NCBI RefSeq assembly: GCF_000344685.1
Contig: NW_006920413.1
Coordinates: forward strand, 275,556 to 339,555
DNA from: Gloeophyllum trabeum ATCC 11539
Lineage: Eukaryota; Basidiomycota; Agaricomycetes; Gloeophyllales; Gloeophyllaceae
Length of the DNA: 64,000 nt
Direction of reading: 5' to 3'
Shown: piece by piece, positions 47,298-62,057 of the stretch
Layout of the letters: each line of letters starts with the position of its first letter
How positions within the stretch are numbered: position 1 is the first letter of the stretch
Notes under the pieces: generated by a model
The model's database searches: none
Told to the model about the DNA's origin: nothing
The model's input: the letters and a program-made list of their open reading frames with translations, nothing else
Translations under genes and position numbers: made by a program

Positions 47298-47972
47298 CAT
47301 CTACCTTTTGCAATTGGTTAGTTCTTGTGTCATCTACCCGTTCTCTACTCGACAATCCGAATCTGTGTTCCATTCGTCTCGCTGATTTCTGGCAGTACAG
47401 AGGTGCCATTTCGTGCGCCGGCCTCATACATCTGCGGGCCCGAAAGTGCCTTCGCGGTTACGGTAGGTCACGGCTGGGACGATCGTCGGGAAAGTAGAGA
47501 TCTCTTCGTCATGCCGCAGTTCAGTTGGCGGCCTCGGCGCTCTGAGTCTCAGTGATCTACGCGTTTGTGGTTTGCACCTGCTATCCGAATGTCCGCGCTG
47601 TATTTGCGGTAAAAGCTCACTATGCTGGCTCTTCCCTGCCCTTACCTTTGACAAGACTGCCGTAACGACTGTCTTGGAATTCAGAACAGAAGAGCCGAAT
47701 CTGGCAGCGCAACGTGCGATAATAGCCAAGTCGGGTATAAGATATCTATCCGGGACTTCAGTTCAAACTCCGAAGTCGGTGGCCGTATGCAAGCCCCGTC
47801 GCCATCCAGAAGGGCATCGAATTCTCTTCCTGTCAGCCGTCAGTCTGCAGCTCGCTGTCTTTAAGGTCGCTGGCGCTTTCGTTCTGTCCCTTTCCTTCGT
47901 TGCTGTCGTCGACAACAGTCCGCTCATTACCCCTCCTTTCCCGGCGCTGAAGGCGCTGCTGGGCTATTTCCG
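47298..47972. other. Intergenic between SEA4 and the GT2 gene
   Basis: About 675 bases. A 137-codon plus frame (47572-47985) overlaps the GT2 start region and shows only hydrophobic low-information sequence; I treat it as a shadow. The region should hold the SEA4 3' end and the GT2 promoter. Confidence 0.4.
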
Positions 47973-49619
47973 ATGTTGTATCTGACGTCTGACAATTTCC
48001 CGGTCTGTGAGTATTTATATTCAGAGTTATGGCATTGGCGCCAGCCTACGCGACGCGCTCGCTAAACCATTCTGCTTTCAGTCGTGCCGTTCGGGGTTAT
48101 TGGGTGAGTCCATGCAGGCTGCGAGTTGCGCGTGGAAGGAAGGCTGACTGCGGGGCTCAGTTTCTACCGATATCTCTGGTATTGCATTCGTCTAACAGCT
48201 GCATTGGCCTACCGACCTGTACCCCTACCTGAAAATCCCACCTACGTCGCCTCGGAAGATGTCACGATCATTGTCCCGACCATCGACGCTGGAGAGGAGT
48301 TCAAGGAGGCGGCGAACAGCTGGCTAGTGGGCAAGCCCAAGGAGATCATCATCGTCACGGAGGAGAAGATGCAGGGCCCGCTGCAAGAGCTCGCGAACTC
48401 GGTCGACCCGGAGCGCATCCGCGTCCTCACCGTGCCCTTCGCCAACAAGCGACTGCAGATGTCGCACGGCATCAAGCATACCACCACGGACATCATCGTG
48501 TTCGCGGACGACGACGCGATCTGGCCGCCCACCATGCTGCCTTACATGCTCGCCTGCTTCGAGGACCAGAAGGTCGGCGGCGTGGGCACGTCGCAGCGTG
48601 TGCAACCCGTGGGCGAGAAGATGACTGTCTGGGAGGTCCTGGCTGCGTTCCGCCTGAGCATCCGGAACATTGAGATCGCATCTTCGACGCACATCGACGG
48701 CGGCATCCCCTGTCTCTCTGGGCGCACAGCCGCGTACCGCACGATCATCCTCAAGGACCCCGAGTTCCTCCACGGCTTCACGCACGACTACTGGCTGGGC
48801 AAATACCACCTCAACTCGGGCGACGACAAGTTCTTGACACGGTGGATGGTCAGCCACGGCTGGAGCACGTACGTGCAGTGCTGCAAGGAGGCGGAGCTGT
48901 TGAGTACCATGAAGCCCAATTGGCGGTTCTTGAAGCAGGTCCTTAGGTGGACAAGGAACACATGGCGATCGGATCTGCGATCTCTGTTCATGGAAAGGTA
49001 TATCTGGACGGCCCATCCCTATGTCGCCTACACCATGGTAGACAAGCTCTTCAACCCCTTCACCCTCCTCGTAGGCCCCGTCCTGGTAGCATACCTGATG
49101 TACAAGAGTACTATCCCCGTCGAGCAGGGCGGTTATCATCTGCCGTGGTGGTAAGTCCGGACCCTTTCACTCCGTATCTCCCTGCCACCCCTGACCCGGT
49201 CGTCGTGCCCGCCAGGAACATCGCGATTAGCTACATGGTCTGGTTATCAGCAACCCGAACGGCGAAGCTGCTTCCCCATTTGTGGTACCGTCCTCAAGAT
49301 ATAATCTATGTTCCCGCGTTTATCCTTTTTGGATACTACTTCGCCATCATGAAGGTCTACGCTTTGTTGACATTACACGAGGTATGTCCTACAAATTTCA
49401 GTGTCATGCATGCTAAGCCGGTCATTTCCCTAGACTGGATGGGGTACTCGTGCTGGTGTTGGCGACCCGTCAGCGGCGACGGCGGCGGTCGATGCGAATG
49501 AGAAAGCCCAAGTGACCGTGGTGCCCGTGAAGCCCTACTCCGACGTGCCGACACCAACCGCCGAGCAGCAGCGTTATCCGGAACCACCAATAGAGATGCG
49601 TGTCGGTTACGCCAACTGA
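47973..49619 (+). CDS. Glycosyltransferase family 2, Cps1/hyaluronan-synthase-like polysaccharide synthase
   Basis: Five exons: 47973-48006, 48082-48103 (22 nt), 48161-49150, 49216-49381 and 49434-49619, giving 465 residues. The spliced N-terminus reads VFVPFGVIGFYRYLWY, which starts the first membrane helix; without the 22-nt exon no ATG can be linked in frame. The GT-A core begins VTIIVPTIDAGEEF, with the metal/nucleotide site FADDDAIWPP, the acceptor region SGDDKFLTRWM, and the processive R/Q-x-x-R-W-type motif QVLRWTRNTWR. Two or three C-terminal helices follow (NPFTLLVGPVLVAYLMY; IIYVPAFILFGYYFAIM). This is the architecture of Cryptococcus Cps1 and related membrane synthases that extrude a polysaccharide while elongating it. 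The product is not known. Confidence 0.85.
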
Positions 49620-50407
49620 AATTCTCTGCTCTCTAGACGGCTGCTCTGCTTCCTCGGTGTTCATTCATGCTCCTTGTATATATCACGATTTACACTTCGG
49701 CTCACCTCGACCCTCGCATACTGCCCTGTCCATACGGTCTCAATGTTCACGAGCGCACCCCATCACTGTCAAGATCACGATCTACGCTGCATATTCTTTC
49801 TAGCTTATACCTACCATACCCCAAACCTCCGCGACATCAAACAAATGTATTACAAAGGAACTCTTTCACCTTTCCCATACTTTGGAGTCTTGTTTGCCCC
49901 TTGGCCGAGTCGTAGCAGGATTGGGTTTCTCCGATCTCGTTCCTGCTCACCCCCATTAATTCAACTAATGTTACTTCGACCTCGGACCTTTCATCATACG
50001 TTAGCAGCGATTGCTGGGCATTTACCTTAGTCGTAGCACTTTTTGGCATCTCTTGTGTTCATGCGAAAGGGTTCTATAGAGCCCTGGACCGTATACTACA
50101 AGTACTCCACTCTAGTATGGTTTCGCGACCATGTAATGCAGTTCTTTCAGCGCAAATATGGGTAGCTATTGCGTATACTTGTATCAATCACAGCAGAATC
50201 TACATTACCAAGTAGAGTGTGGGTCGGATTAGCGGTAGAGTTCTATGTCATCGAGCTTGGCGACATCCACTTTGTCTTCGTCTCGGCCGCAAGCATGTCT
50301 TGCGTGATGACCAAGTTCACGACGCGGATCACCGAAATACCGATTATGGGCCTCGACTTAGGCTGCAGCTGTCTACCCATGTGTTGTCATCTGCTCTGCT
50401 CTGAGAT
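49620..50407. other. Convergent 3' region between GT2 and KRS1
   Basis: About 790 bases between two stop codons on opposite strands. Frames of 100-118 codons occur but are not supported by splice or composition. It is likely mostly 3' UTR. Confidence 0.4.
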
Positions 50408-52914
<2,507 letters not shown>

Positions 52915-53583
52915 ATAACTTTCTTCTTCTCCTCTAATCGAGTCACTATCAGTACCCCAAAGAGGATGTGACTCGGACGAATACAGCGTGAGTACATCGT
53001 ACTAGTTTTGGCCCTAGCGCCTAATTAAAAGTAGAAAAGGCTGGGACCAGCCTTTCGTCTACTTTCATGTCCGTACGGCGCACATTTACATCAGGACAGC
53101 TTTCAAGAAACTCCCGGCGAACCAAGCTCCGGATTCTTGACGGAACTTTCATCCCTTTTAATAAAGGTCTCATAAGACAAGCCCCACAGATGAGAACACC
53201 GACGGATTAATTGTCACACGTTGCCGTTGTACTGCAGAAACTCGAAGCACCCCGGGATAAGACCTGAATATTGTGGAGTGTAGTATATAATATTTGAATA
53301 GCATTTTTGTGTCCCTTTACATAGATGTGAGGAATTGAAGTGCCGGACTTCTTTCAACCTCGAGCGTACAGATGCGATGTGGCCTTATTGGGTAAGAGTC
53401 TTTCTATAACAAGCCCAAAGACTGGGACCGAGTCCGCTCCGGTTCCCCGCACCCACGCGGAGTTTGAATCTCCCAGGGCCATGGGTCGGCCGGGGATGGC
53501 AGCATGTCCTTGAGTGCTGACTACATCCACCCGGGCGACAACAAGCACGACTTCCATCGTGAACGACAACAACGAGTGCAACC
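52915..53583. other. Bidirectional promoter region, KRS1 and RBR ligase
   Basis: About 670 bases between two divergent start codons. No coding frame is convincing; a 191-codon minus frame (53354-53929) overlaps the RBR exons and is a shadow. No named motif stands out. Confidence 0.4.
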
Positions 53584-55587
53584 ATGTCCGACGACTACTC
53601 CGATGACGAGTATTACTACGATGAGGACGAGGATATGATGGACGCCGACGACGGAGGTGCGTCCCATATGCTCTTGTGCGTGCGTACAGGGCGAATGTGC
53701 TCATGCATGGATTGCAGACTCTGCCCCGTCCGACGAGGAGATGGACATGGAGGTGTTTGATAACGACTTTAAGCTGCCTGGCAAGGCGCGCAAGAAGTCC
53801 TACGAGGTCGACTCGGAACCTCTGAGTCAGGCGCAAGTCGAGCGGCTCATGCAGACAGACATCGAACATATCAGCGGTATCTTCGGCGTCGATGTGAGCG
53901 TACACGCTTGATTGTATGCATGCTATCATGTACTGATCATTTCATATCTAGGAGAACGTGGCATCGCTTCTGTTGCGACATATGAGCTGGAACAAGGAGC
54001 GCCTAATCGAGAAGTACATGGACCATGCCACCGCTGTGAGCGTCGAAGCCGGCATCACACCCAAGGAGGAGAAGCCCGCAAAGGCCGCCGCCTCCAGCCG
54101 CGCAGGTTCGTCATCCACCGGGCCCCAGCGCTCCACCCGCTCGTCCAAATCCAGCAACAAGCTCAAGTCCCCGTCGCCCGCGCCGAAGGAGGACGAGCCG
54201 TACACCTGCCCGATCTGTTTCGACGACACACAGACGCGCACGATGGCGCTCGCGTGCGGACACGCGTTCTGCTCTTCTTGCTGGAACGCGTACGTGACGG
54301 GCAAGATCCGTGAGGAGGGCGAGCACTGGATCCGCTGCATGGCCGAGGGGTGCGGGCTCGTCTGCCCGGACCCCTTTGTGCGCGAGGCGCTGGGCGAGGA
54401 TAAGGCGACGTGGAACCGGTTCCGCGAGCTTCTGGTGCGCCATTTCGTCGGATGCAACAAGAACCTCAAGTTCTGCCCCTACCCCAACTGCACGTACACG
54501 GTTGCGTGTCCCGCTGCTGCGTCGAAGTCGGCGCTGCTCTCCATCGTGCCGACCGTGACCTGCGGTGCGAGTCCGGACCACAAGTTCTGCTTCGGGTGCT
54601 CCATCGAGACCGATCACAGGCCGGTTATATGCGCGATCGCTGCGATGTGGCTGCAGAAATGCCACGACGATAGCGAGACGGCCAATTGGATCAAGAGTAA
54701 CACGAAGGAGTGTACGAAATGCCAGAGTACCATCGAGAAGAACGGGGGGTGCAAGTAAGTCAATTCATCTGCGTCCGCTGTGCTGGTCCTGAATGCCTTG
54801 GCGGATAGCCATATGACTTGCAAGAAATGCAAGCATGAGTTTTGCTGGGTTTGCATGGGTAAGTGGGTGTGAATATGAAGTTCATGGGAGTCCACTCATT
54901 TGGCGTGGGTAGGCCCTTGGAGTGAACACGGAACGGCTTGGTACTCGTGTAACAGATACGATGAGAAAGCGAGTCAAGAGGCTCGCGATGCGCAGTCGAA
55001 GAGCCGGGCTTCATTGGAACGCTATCTACACGTGGGTCGCGTCGATCGTCTATCTCGCATCTCATGTTCTGACAATCCCATAGTACTACAATCGATGGGC
55101 TAATCATGAGCAGTCCGCGAAGCTCTCTATGGATCTGTACAAGAAGACGGAGCAGAAGATGGAGGAGATGCAGATCTCGTCTGACCTGACTTGGATCGAG
55201 GTGCAGTTCATGAAGAAGGCCGTGGACGAGGTGTTCAAGTGTCGCATGACGCTCAAGTGGACATATGCCATGGCGTATTACCTAGATAGGGGGAACCCCA
55301 AGGAGCTGTTCGAGGACAATCAACGAGACTTAGAGAAGGCCGTGGAGGATCTGTCCGAGCTGCTTGAGCAGCCGATCGAGCCGGAAGTCGTCCCGTCCCT
55401 GAGGCAGAAGGTTACAGACAAGACTGTGAGTGCCCTGCAACGATGGTTAATTGTCTCGAATGCTTAACAAATCGGATGCGCATAGGTCTACGTCCAGAAG
55501 CGCAACGAAATCATGTTAGAAGACACTGCCAACGGTTTCCTCGAAGGTCGATGGCAGTGGAATACCTCGGTGCCAGGGCTGGAATGA
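53584..55587 (+). CDS. Ariadne-type RBR E3 ubiquitin ligase
   Basis: Seven exons: 53584-53656, 53718-53893, 53952-54754, 54809-54858, 54913-55031, 55084-55425 and 55486-55587; 554 residues. The acidic N-terminus ([19 protein letters not shown]) and a UBA-like segment ([20 protein letters not shown]) match HHARI/ARI1. RING1 begins YTCPICFDD with [10 protein letters not shown]; the IBR has KFCPYPNC and HKFCFGC; RING2 has [23 protein letters not shown] and EFCWVCMG, with the catalytic Cys in HMTC. The helical Ariadne domain follows ([48 protein letters not shown]). RBR enzymes form a ubiquitin thioester on RING2, and Ariadne types cooperate with neddylated cullin-RING ligases. All features of an active enzyme are present. 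Confidence 0.93.
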
Positions 55588-55999
55588 ACAACCAGGCAAT
55601 GTATACCGTGTATTATCTAAGTCTTAACTCTTCGTCTGTGCACCCTATCCCTTTCTTCATCTGTACATCGGACAGACACCACCATCATCCCGGTCACCCC
55701 CTTGCATCATTCCTTTTGCTTACTGTCCAATGTCTTCTTCCCTCATTGTATTTTCTATCTGTGTCAATAGGTCGAATAATCCTGTTACTACATACATACC
55801 TGTTATATAGAGGTCTACAAAGGTTTACAATCGCTATTCTGCTCAATTGTTTGTGAATTGTTGCTGACACTCAGGCTTGCTGAAATCCGGGACTGCTAAA
55901 AATGGGATCCCCTATTCGCGCTTCGCCCATGGACGCTTCCGCTCTCACCACAAGTTATTCCTCTCGTTCTTGGTCACCCTCCACGACGACGGCGACAGT
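55588..55999. other. Intergenic before the GDS/DxxH protein
   Basis: About 410 bases, AT-rich in the first half. It must contain the RBR 3' end and the next promoter. No gene is seen. Confidence 0.4.
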
Positions 56000-57516
56000 A
56001 TGGGACTGCTTCGACGGTTCAATGCACGCTCTGTAACGTCTCGGCTCATCTTCGTCGGCTTCGTTGCGACCCTCACCCTCCTGCTCTACACCTTCGCGGC
56101 ACCATCGTTACGCCTCGACTTCCGCTTCAAGCTCCCGGATGTCCCGCTGTTCTCGCAGCGCACACGAGCGTCTTGTTCGCCCGAGACATATTCCAGCGGG
56201 CAATGGGTATACACTCCGAAGCCCGAGCTGCAGAATAAGACTATGCACGAGGTAAATGATGCCCTGGTATTCGCGGGACTGGAGGGCTGCGCGGCAGACA
56301 GGGAGTATGCATGGCATTTGGCGGCGGATAGGCCGGAGATGTGGGACAGGTTCCCTGCGGTTACGTCGTGGAAATGGCAGCCTGCGGAGGAGTGCCATGT
56401 ACGGCCTCTAGATGGGGCCGCCATGACCAAAGACCTGGTCGAGCAGGGGGGCTGGCTTTTGCTCGGAGGTACGTCTATCACATTGTTATGCGGGGCTTAG
56501 ATGTTAATACGTTTTCTAGATTCAATAACGGAGAACCACTTCTTCTCGCTGTCCTGTCTGCTCTACCCCCACGTCCGTGCGACACCAAACTATACGGAAA
56601 ACCCATACTATGACCGAGCCTGGGCCCAGCACCTCTATCTCTCACCTACGTCTCCGTTAATCCCGCACCTGTCTTTTCCGCCTGGTTTCTCCATCGAAGA
56701 GACGCCCCTCGTGACATTCCGCCGCGTCGACCTTCTTCTATCACAAGACGAATTGCGCTCCTTGCACCGTAGGCTGCATCCGGAGATGTACGCGCGGAAC
56801 GCCAGCTTCTCTCTGTTCAGCGAGGAGCAGACGTGGAGCCTCTCTCCGACGGAATACATGCCCATTCTTTTCGGCGACCCGCCCAATCACTATGCAACCC
56901 TCGTAACGAGCACTGCGGGGCACTGGACGACGACGCTCTTCGCTGGATACCGCGACGAATCTGTTGGCGAAGACGAGGGCTACGGCATCCAAGGCGTGTT
57001 GCAGTTCTTCAACGAGGCCATGGAGTACTGGGCGAGCGAGGTGCAGCGGTATTTCGACACTCACAAAGGCCGCGAGCGGAGGCAGGTAATCATACGGGCG
57101 TATTTGCCCGGCCATGAGGACTGCCATAACCACCGCGAGCCGTGGACTGAGTATAAGGAGTTTGACTGGAAATGGTATAATTGGTTCTGGATCCGGGACT
57201 TCAATCGTATCTTCCAAGTACGTGTCGGTTCCACTTCATTGCCTTCGGCCTTGCTCACTGCTTCTATAGAGTGTCTTAAGTTCTCCTCGATACCCGGACA
57301 TCCATTTCCTGCCGATCGACAGACCGGCGTCGCTTCGTCCAGATGCAGTAAGTTACATCAGACAAATATCACCATCATCTTTGATACTGACTCCTCTCTT
57401 TGCAGCACTCCACAGGAGACTGCCTACATATCATGACAGGCGCAGGCGTCCTTGAAGGATGGTCCCATTATATTTGGCACTATATCACCCGCGAGCTCCC
57501 AGGCCGGATACGATGA
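56000..57516 (+). CDS. Type II membrane protein with SGNH/PC-esterase-like GDS and DxxH motifs
   Basis: Four exons: 56000-56468, 56520-57217, 57270-57347 and 57406-57516, giving 451 residues. A single membrane helix lies at about residues 15-36 (LIFVGFVATLTLLLYTF), with a short cytosolic N-terminus, indicating a type II Golgi/ER lumen orientation. The globular part begins with a Cys-rich segment ending GQWVYTP, then LLLGDSITENHFFSLSCLL, the GDS nucleophile block built across intron 1. Near the end GDCLHIMTGAGVLEGW supplies a D-x-x-H element. This GDS plus DxxH order is that of trichome-birefringence-like and Cas1 luminal domains, which O-acetylate polysaccharides or glycans. A polysaccharide O-acetyltransferase or esterase role is inferred; acceptor unknown. 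The GT2 synthase lies 6.4 kb upstream, a possible but unproven link. Confidence 0.75.
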
Positions 57517-58482
57517 GCCGTTCGTTCCCGGGTCGTAGGACCCTACGCTCTTTTGCGGACAGAAAACAGGATGGACAAGCGTGTAATACTCGCCAGCCAC
57601 TGATAGACGTGGTGGGTGCTCTGGGCCGGGGACCCTCCCAGATAATAGATCACTGTGCTTATTGTATGCTGTAATAATACCTAATAATCTTTTTGGAGAT
57701 GGCAGATAGCTTGTGGGACAGTGTGGGCGGGCACGGGCTAGGTGATGTTTATGACAGTATGTCCACTCGTATTCCGTGCTAGTATCGCTATCTGATGAGT
57801 CCCTTGATGTGCACAGGTGGAGGTGTCATGCCCGGCAGTCTGCTACGCTGCTTCGTCCTTTACCTGGCCACAGAATTCACATCCTGTTTTCGAGACTAAC
57901 GATGTGTAAAATGGACTCGAGAATTGTTAACCCCGTGTGAGGATGCTACCGATAACCGTAGAGGTCTCTCGCAGGCGATCTGCGGCTACATCACATATTC
58001 GTCGGTGCCGACGGCCCCGCTCAAGAGGTGGTCGAGTCGTCAATGGTCAGTCTCGAAATTCTGCGGGTCAATAATCACCTTATTTATAGGCTCCAGTACG
58101 TCGCAAGGACCTGCTGGATGTCCTTCTCCTCTGCTGCATATCTGAACTGCGCCAAGGCAGGTTTAAGCGCTCTGCAGCCTGGCGCTCATCGTACAGTGAG
58201 ACATTAATAGTATGGTTGTGGTCATCACCTTTGTGTCAACATATTATGATATATTCGTGTGCTGTCTCAATTGCTCTCCTCGCTTTACTGATCGTTCGCT
58301 TTATTTCAGAGGAGGCCGATCAGCCCATATCTGTTCGCCAGCACCATCTGATTGATTCGGTTACCCCATTAGCATAAAGGACATTGGATGTCTCTCATCG
58401 TGCGTCTCGCAACCCCTCAGCAGGCTGATGAGCTCGTTTGTGTCCCGCCTATCCCGTCCGTTCGCTACCTCGTCTATCTATT
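57517..58482. other. Unassigned 1-kb stretch
   Basis: No supported gene. Frames of 70 codons are scattered on the plus strand, none with a domain. No repeats were noticed. Confidence 0.4.
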
Positions 58483-60054
58483 ATGAATTCCAACAGTACT
58501 CTGCCAAATCAAGCTGCTCGGGAACGTAGGTGTCATATTTTGTCGTTCAGCCTTGCTTCAGCACGCTCAGTGCTTTCAAAACAGCGGTTGAACTGTCGTC
58601 CATCAACGCCGTTCTGGTGGACGTCTTCCTTGCCTTGAATATCACCGCAGGGTTAGGCATTATACTCGTCCTTCTAACAATGCTATTATCCGCTCGAGTG
58701 CAACGACAAGCCACTTGGATCAATTTCTATGTTTCCTGGGTGATCAGTTGCACTTCTTATTCTGTGCTGTAAGTACTTACCTTCTGATAACAAAGATTGC
58801 TTAAGCTGAACGGGAGAGAATGATCACAGATTCTTTGCGGGGAGGCAGAGAGGGGCTGCACCGAGCTTTTCTCTTTGTTTGACACAAGCATCCTTGATTT
58901 ACGGTGCACCAGTATTGTAAGTAGCTGAACGCATCATCTCAGTTACCTAACGGGTCTCAGGGTGGACGTAGGACTGCCTTCACCGGCCTAGCGCTGGTTC
59001 TGCAGGTATTTGGAACCAACGTTACTCTTCATGCTTCCTGAAACCAAGCTGCAGCTCTTGTCTAATGTGTGTGATCTACTATTCGATTGCGACCGGTATC
59101 GCAACTATCTCCATAAACGGACATTCTGGGTGCGTTCGATTGCGTGGAATGGGTTTTCGTGGGTTCTCAATGTTCTTGCCAGCTTATTTTCTGTCCTTAC
59201 GTGACGTACTTTATGGTGATAATGGCTGCGATCGACGTCAGTCGCCCATATAACATGTGTTGCCAGTTTCACGATGATCTTGACGTCGACGCTCCGGCAG
59301 GTGGGGATCAAAAACCCTTCGTCGGTCTCCAGAGATGTCTTCTATTGCCACATTGGTGCACCCAACTACAGCCTACCGTGAGTTTACCAAACTCGTGTCT
59401 TAATCGTTCATGATTCATTTTCAATCTATCAGAGGGAGGATATCTTCTGCCATCGTCATTATAGCAGCCAATGCTGCTCTGTTCTGCGAAGGTAATCGTT
59501 ACGCTTAAATGGCTGTCGGGCTACTGGCTGACTCTACAACCAAATACTTGCAAGTCTCAATAGCCGCGGTACTGCGTCACCGTTGGCTCACCTATAAACA
59601 TATGTGTCCCGACATGAAACCCTCACTCGCTATGTATCTCCGGGTGGGCCTTATGACTACACTGGCTGTAACAGCGATCTGGTATGTAATATATGCATTT
59701 AATGACCACAAGCCCTGATTATCTTGTATAGCATCGCCATGTTCATGATCGGCTTTTCACAAACAGATAACAGTCAGGACCTCCGGACTAGCGCATTCAG
59801 CACGCTTCTTGCTCTCAGTGAGTGCCATTTGGGCTCCTAGCTCATAGGTAATGAATGCGAGCTTATCGCCTCCTAGTACCTTTCGGAATGTTTGTAACGG
59901 CTGTGAGCCGGGCAGTAGGTTTTAACCCACTATCCGTCTCTTCTCATTATCGCTAACACGATATACTCAGGATGTTCTCTCTGTCTGGATGTTTTGGAGA
60001 AAGCCGAACATCCGATATTCTGCACCCGAAATCCGAGAGGTTGAATATGTTTGA
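58483..60054 (+). CDS. Seven-transmembrane protein, paralogue A (possibly damaged)
   Basis: Start MNSNSTLPNQAAR at 58483; end TGA at 60052-60054. Recognisable segments in order: LVDVFLALNITAGLGIILVLLTML (TM1), RQATWINFYVSWVISCTSYSV (TM2), LCLTQASLIYGAPVL, LIFCPYVTYFMVIMAAIDV, FYCHIGAPNYSLP, SSAIVIIAANAALFCE, HRWLTYKHM, YLRVGLMTTLAVTAIW, VPFGMFVTAVSRA, VLSVWMFWRKPNIRYS. This gives about seven helices. The order and several blocks recur in the minus-strand gene at 60550-62057. Junctions in the 3' half splice cleanly, but the exon 1-2 junction and the segment around 59000-59190 do not resolve in one frame with canonical sites, so lesions are possible. The family is lineage-expanded in Agaricomycetes and GPCR-like in topology; ligand and coupling are unknown. 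Confidence 0.6.
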
Positions 60055-60549
60055 TAACATTGAGGATCTTGAGGGACGTATTTGTCTGAATCGGTAAGCC
60101 CCGATTCAATCTGTGAAGGACGGTCGAATGAGCCAGCCCGACGTCCTAGATACAGCTCAATCACCCGTCATGCACACGCTTACGAGGATTTTGTTGCTTC
60201 CGGGAGCCTTCCGGTTAACCGTGCATCTCCCGCGCTCCCGAGCGCCGGTCGACCTACCTACCTACCCTCGCTCACAGGTGCCTACCAGGTGGTCGAGCCC
60301 ATTCATTGGGTCAGGGGCATATGGTCACTGGTCGCCTTGAAGGCGAGGACCCTCTGCTCTGACGACAACTAGAGTACGCGAGCAGCTCGCCAGTACTCAC
60401 ATGCGTGCAAGCACCGCTTCTTTTCTATTCATCCAAGGAGCCCTCTTGCTGTATTTGGTGGTGGGGTGTTTGTTCGTTTCATGTTGTCAGACTCTCGAAG
60501 GAAAATGAAGCTGGAGGTGAATAGACGGGAATACTCTGCGAACGTAGTG

Positions 60550-62057
60550 CTACGCCAAACAATTAGTTGGTTCTGCAACGTTTGTGCCCGGATCAGACCC
60601 GACCGGGGTCCCCACACACCACAGCCAGACCCCAACGATATCCTGGGATGCACGCTTCAAAATCTGATAGTGGAAGACATGTCGAGACTTACCTTCTGAA
60701 CTCCTACCGTTAGGACTGCTACCAGTGGCACTGTAGTAGAGTGGACCATGTTTCAGCTGGCATTTCGCGCCTTTCTAAACGGATACTCACTCAGGGCGAG
60801 CAAAGTCTGTGCCGCCGCCGACTCTACTCGCAAGGTGACTAATAGAGCAGCCGTGCTGAAAGGACATTCATGTCAAAGGGTCGATGCCAGGGCAGCACTG
60901 ATCTCACCAAATCGCGACAATTGCGAACAAGGTAAACAAAAAGATTCTGGCCAACATTTCCAGAGACGGCGCCAGAGATACCTTCAGAGCCCTGTATACG
61001 CGCCAGCGACGGTACAGTATAACCGCAGTAGTCACTGAAGGCTTTACATAAGCACGATTAACCCGCATGGCGCCAAGAAAGGGCCCCACCTTCTACATGA
61101 ATCGTCGCAACCAGAGCAAGGATAACGAGTGCAGCTGATATTTTCCCTCTAATAGCCATGTCTGAGAGCCTTCAATCACAGAAGATTGAAGAAAGGTGCG
61201 CGTACGGAATCATTGTGTCGATGTAGCAGAAAACCAATCCTCTTTGGACAGTTTCCAAGTGAGAGAGACTTTGCTAAAATAATACACATTAGTATCTCGG
61301 GAGTACAACTTAGACAGCATCATCACCTCAAAGGCAGCGAATATGACAATGCCATATAGGATCCAGGGACAAACTACGAGCTGAATGGAGTCTTGAAGTA
61401 ATCCGGATAACACCAGAGAGGGTACGAACCCAGAACACGGGAACCGGTATACCCTTCCTATTGTCCTCTGTGTCACAGAGCGCTGCATATGTGTTTAGAA
61501 AGAGCTGATGGAAGTTTCATTAGGGTGTAGTGCTCTAGAGAAGCTTAAATCATACTTGTATCCACAAGGATAGGGAGGTGTACGCCGTCCTATCGCATGC
61601 ATCGTAAGTAAATGAACTCGGCTCCCGCGGTATCCAACACAAACACGACTGGAGCGCCATAAATGAGAGCTGCTTGCGTTGCGCAGAGAGCCCGGTTTGG
61701 CTCTTTTCCGAACTCGCCATTGAAAAGCACGCTATATCATGTCATAAGCATTAAAAAAGACATGTTCGATATTGGCTGGACGTACAGTAATATATATGAG
61801 AAGGCATAGATAATCCACGACAGGCAGAAGTTGACCCAAGTTGTCTGTCGATGTACTTGTCGTGAAAAAAGCATCGTGAACAGGACGGAAAGCATGCCGA
61901 TGCCACCGAGCACTTGGAGTACAGCGAATGCAATGACAAGGGGAACACGATTCGATCCGGCTGCTCCAAAGGCTGCAGCACTGAACATTAGCCATGATTC
62001 TCGGAACAGCAAAGACATTCGTCGTATCTTACACCCGGTTGTCGATGCACCAGGCAT
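60550..62057 (-). CDS. Seven-transmembrane protein, paralogue B
   Basis: The first exon runs 62057-61786, or starts at the internal Met at 62018. TM1 is ALLVIAF-type (VPLVIAFAVLQVLGGIGML), then RQTTWVNFCLSWIIYAFSYI. Exon 2 starts at 61731 with VLFNGEFGKEPNRALCATQAALIYGAP. Further blocks: LVVCPWILYGIVIFAAFEVM (after acceptor attcag), RDTNVYYFSKVSLTWK, GKISAALVILALVATIHV, YRRWRVYRALK, SLEMLARIFLFTLFAIVAIW, TLLALSVPLVAVLTVG, and a last exon DIVGVWLWCVGT ending at TAG 60550-60552. Each block aligns with paralogue A in the same order, so they are clear duplicates. Exact boundaries of the middle exons are not certain. Role as a receptor or transporter is unknown. Confidence 0.6.
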
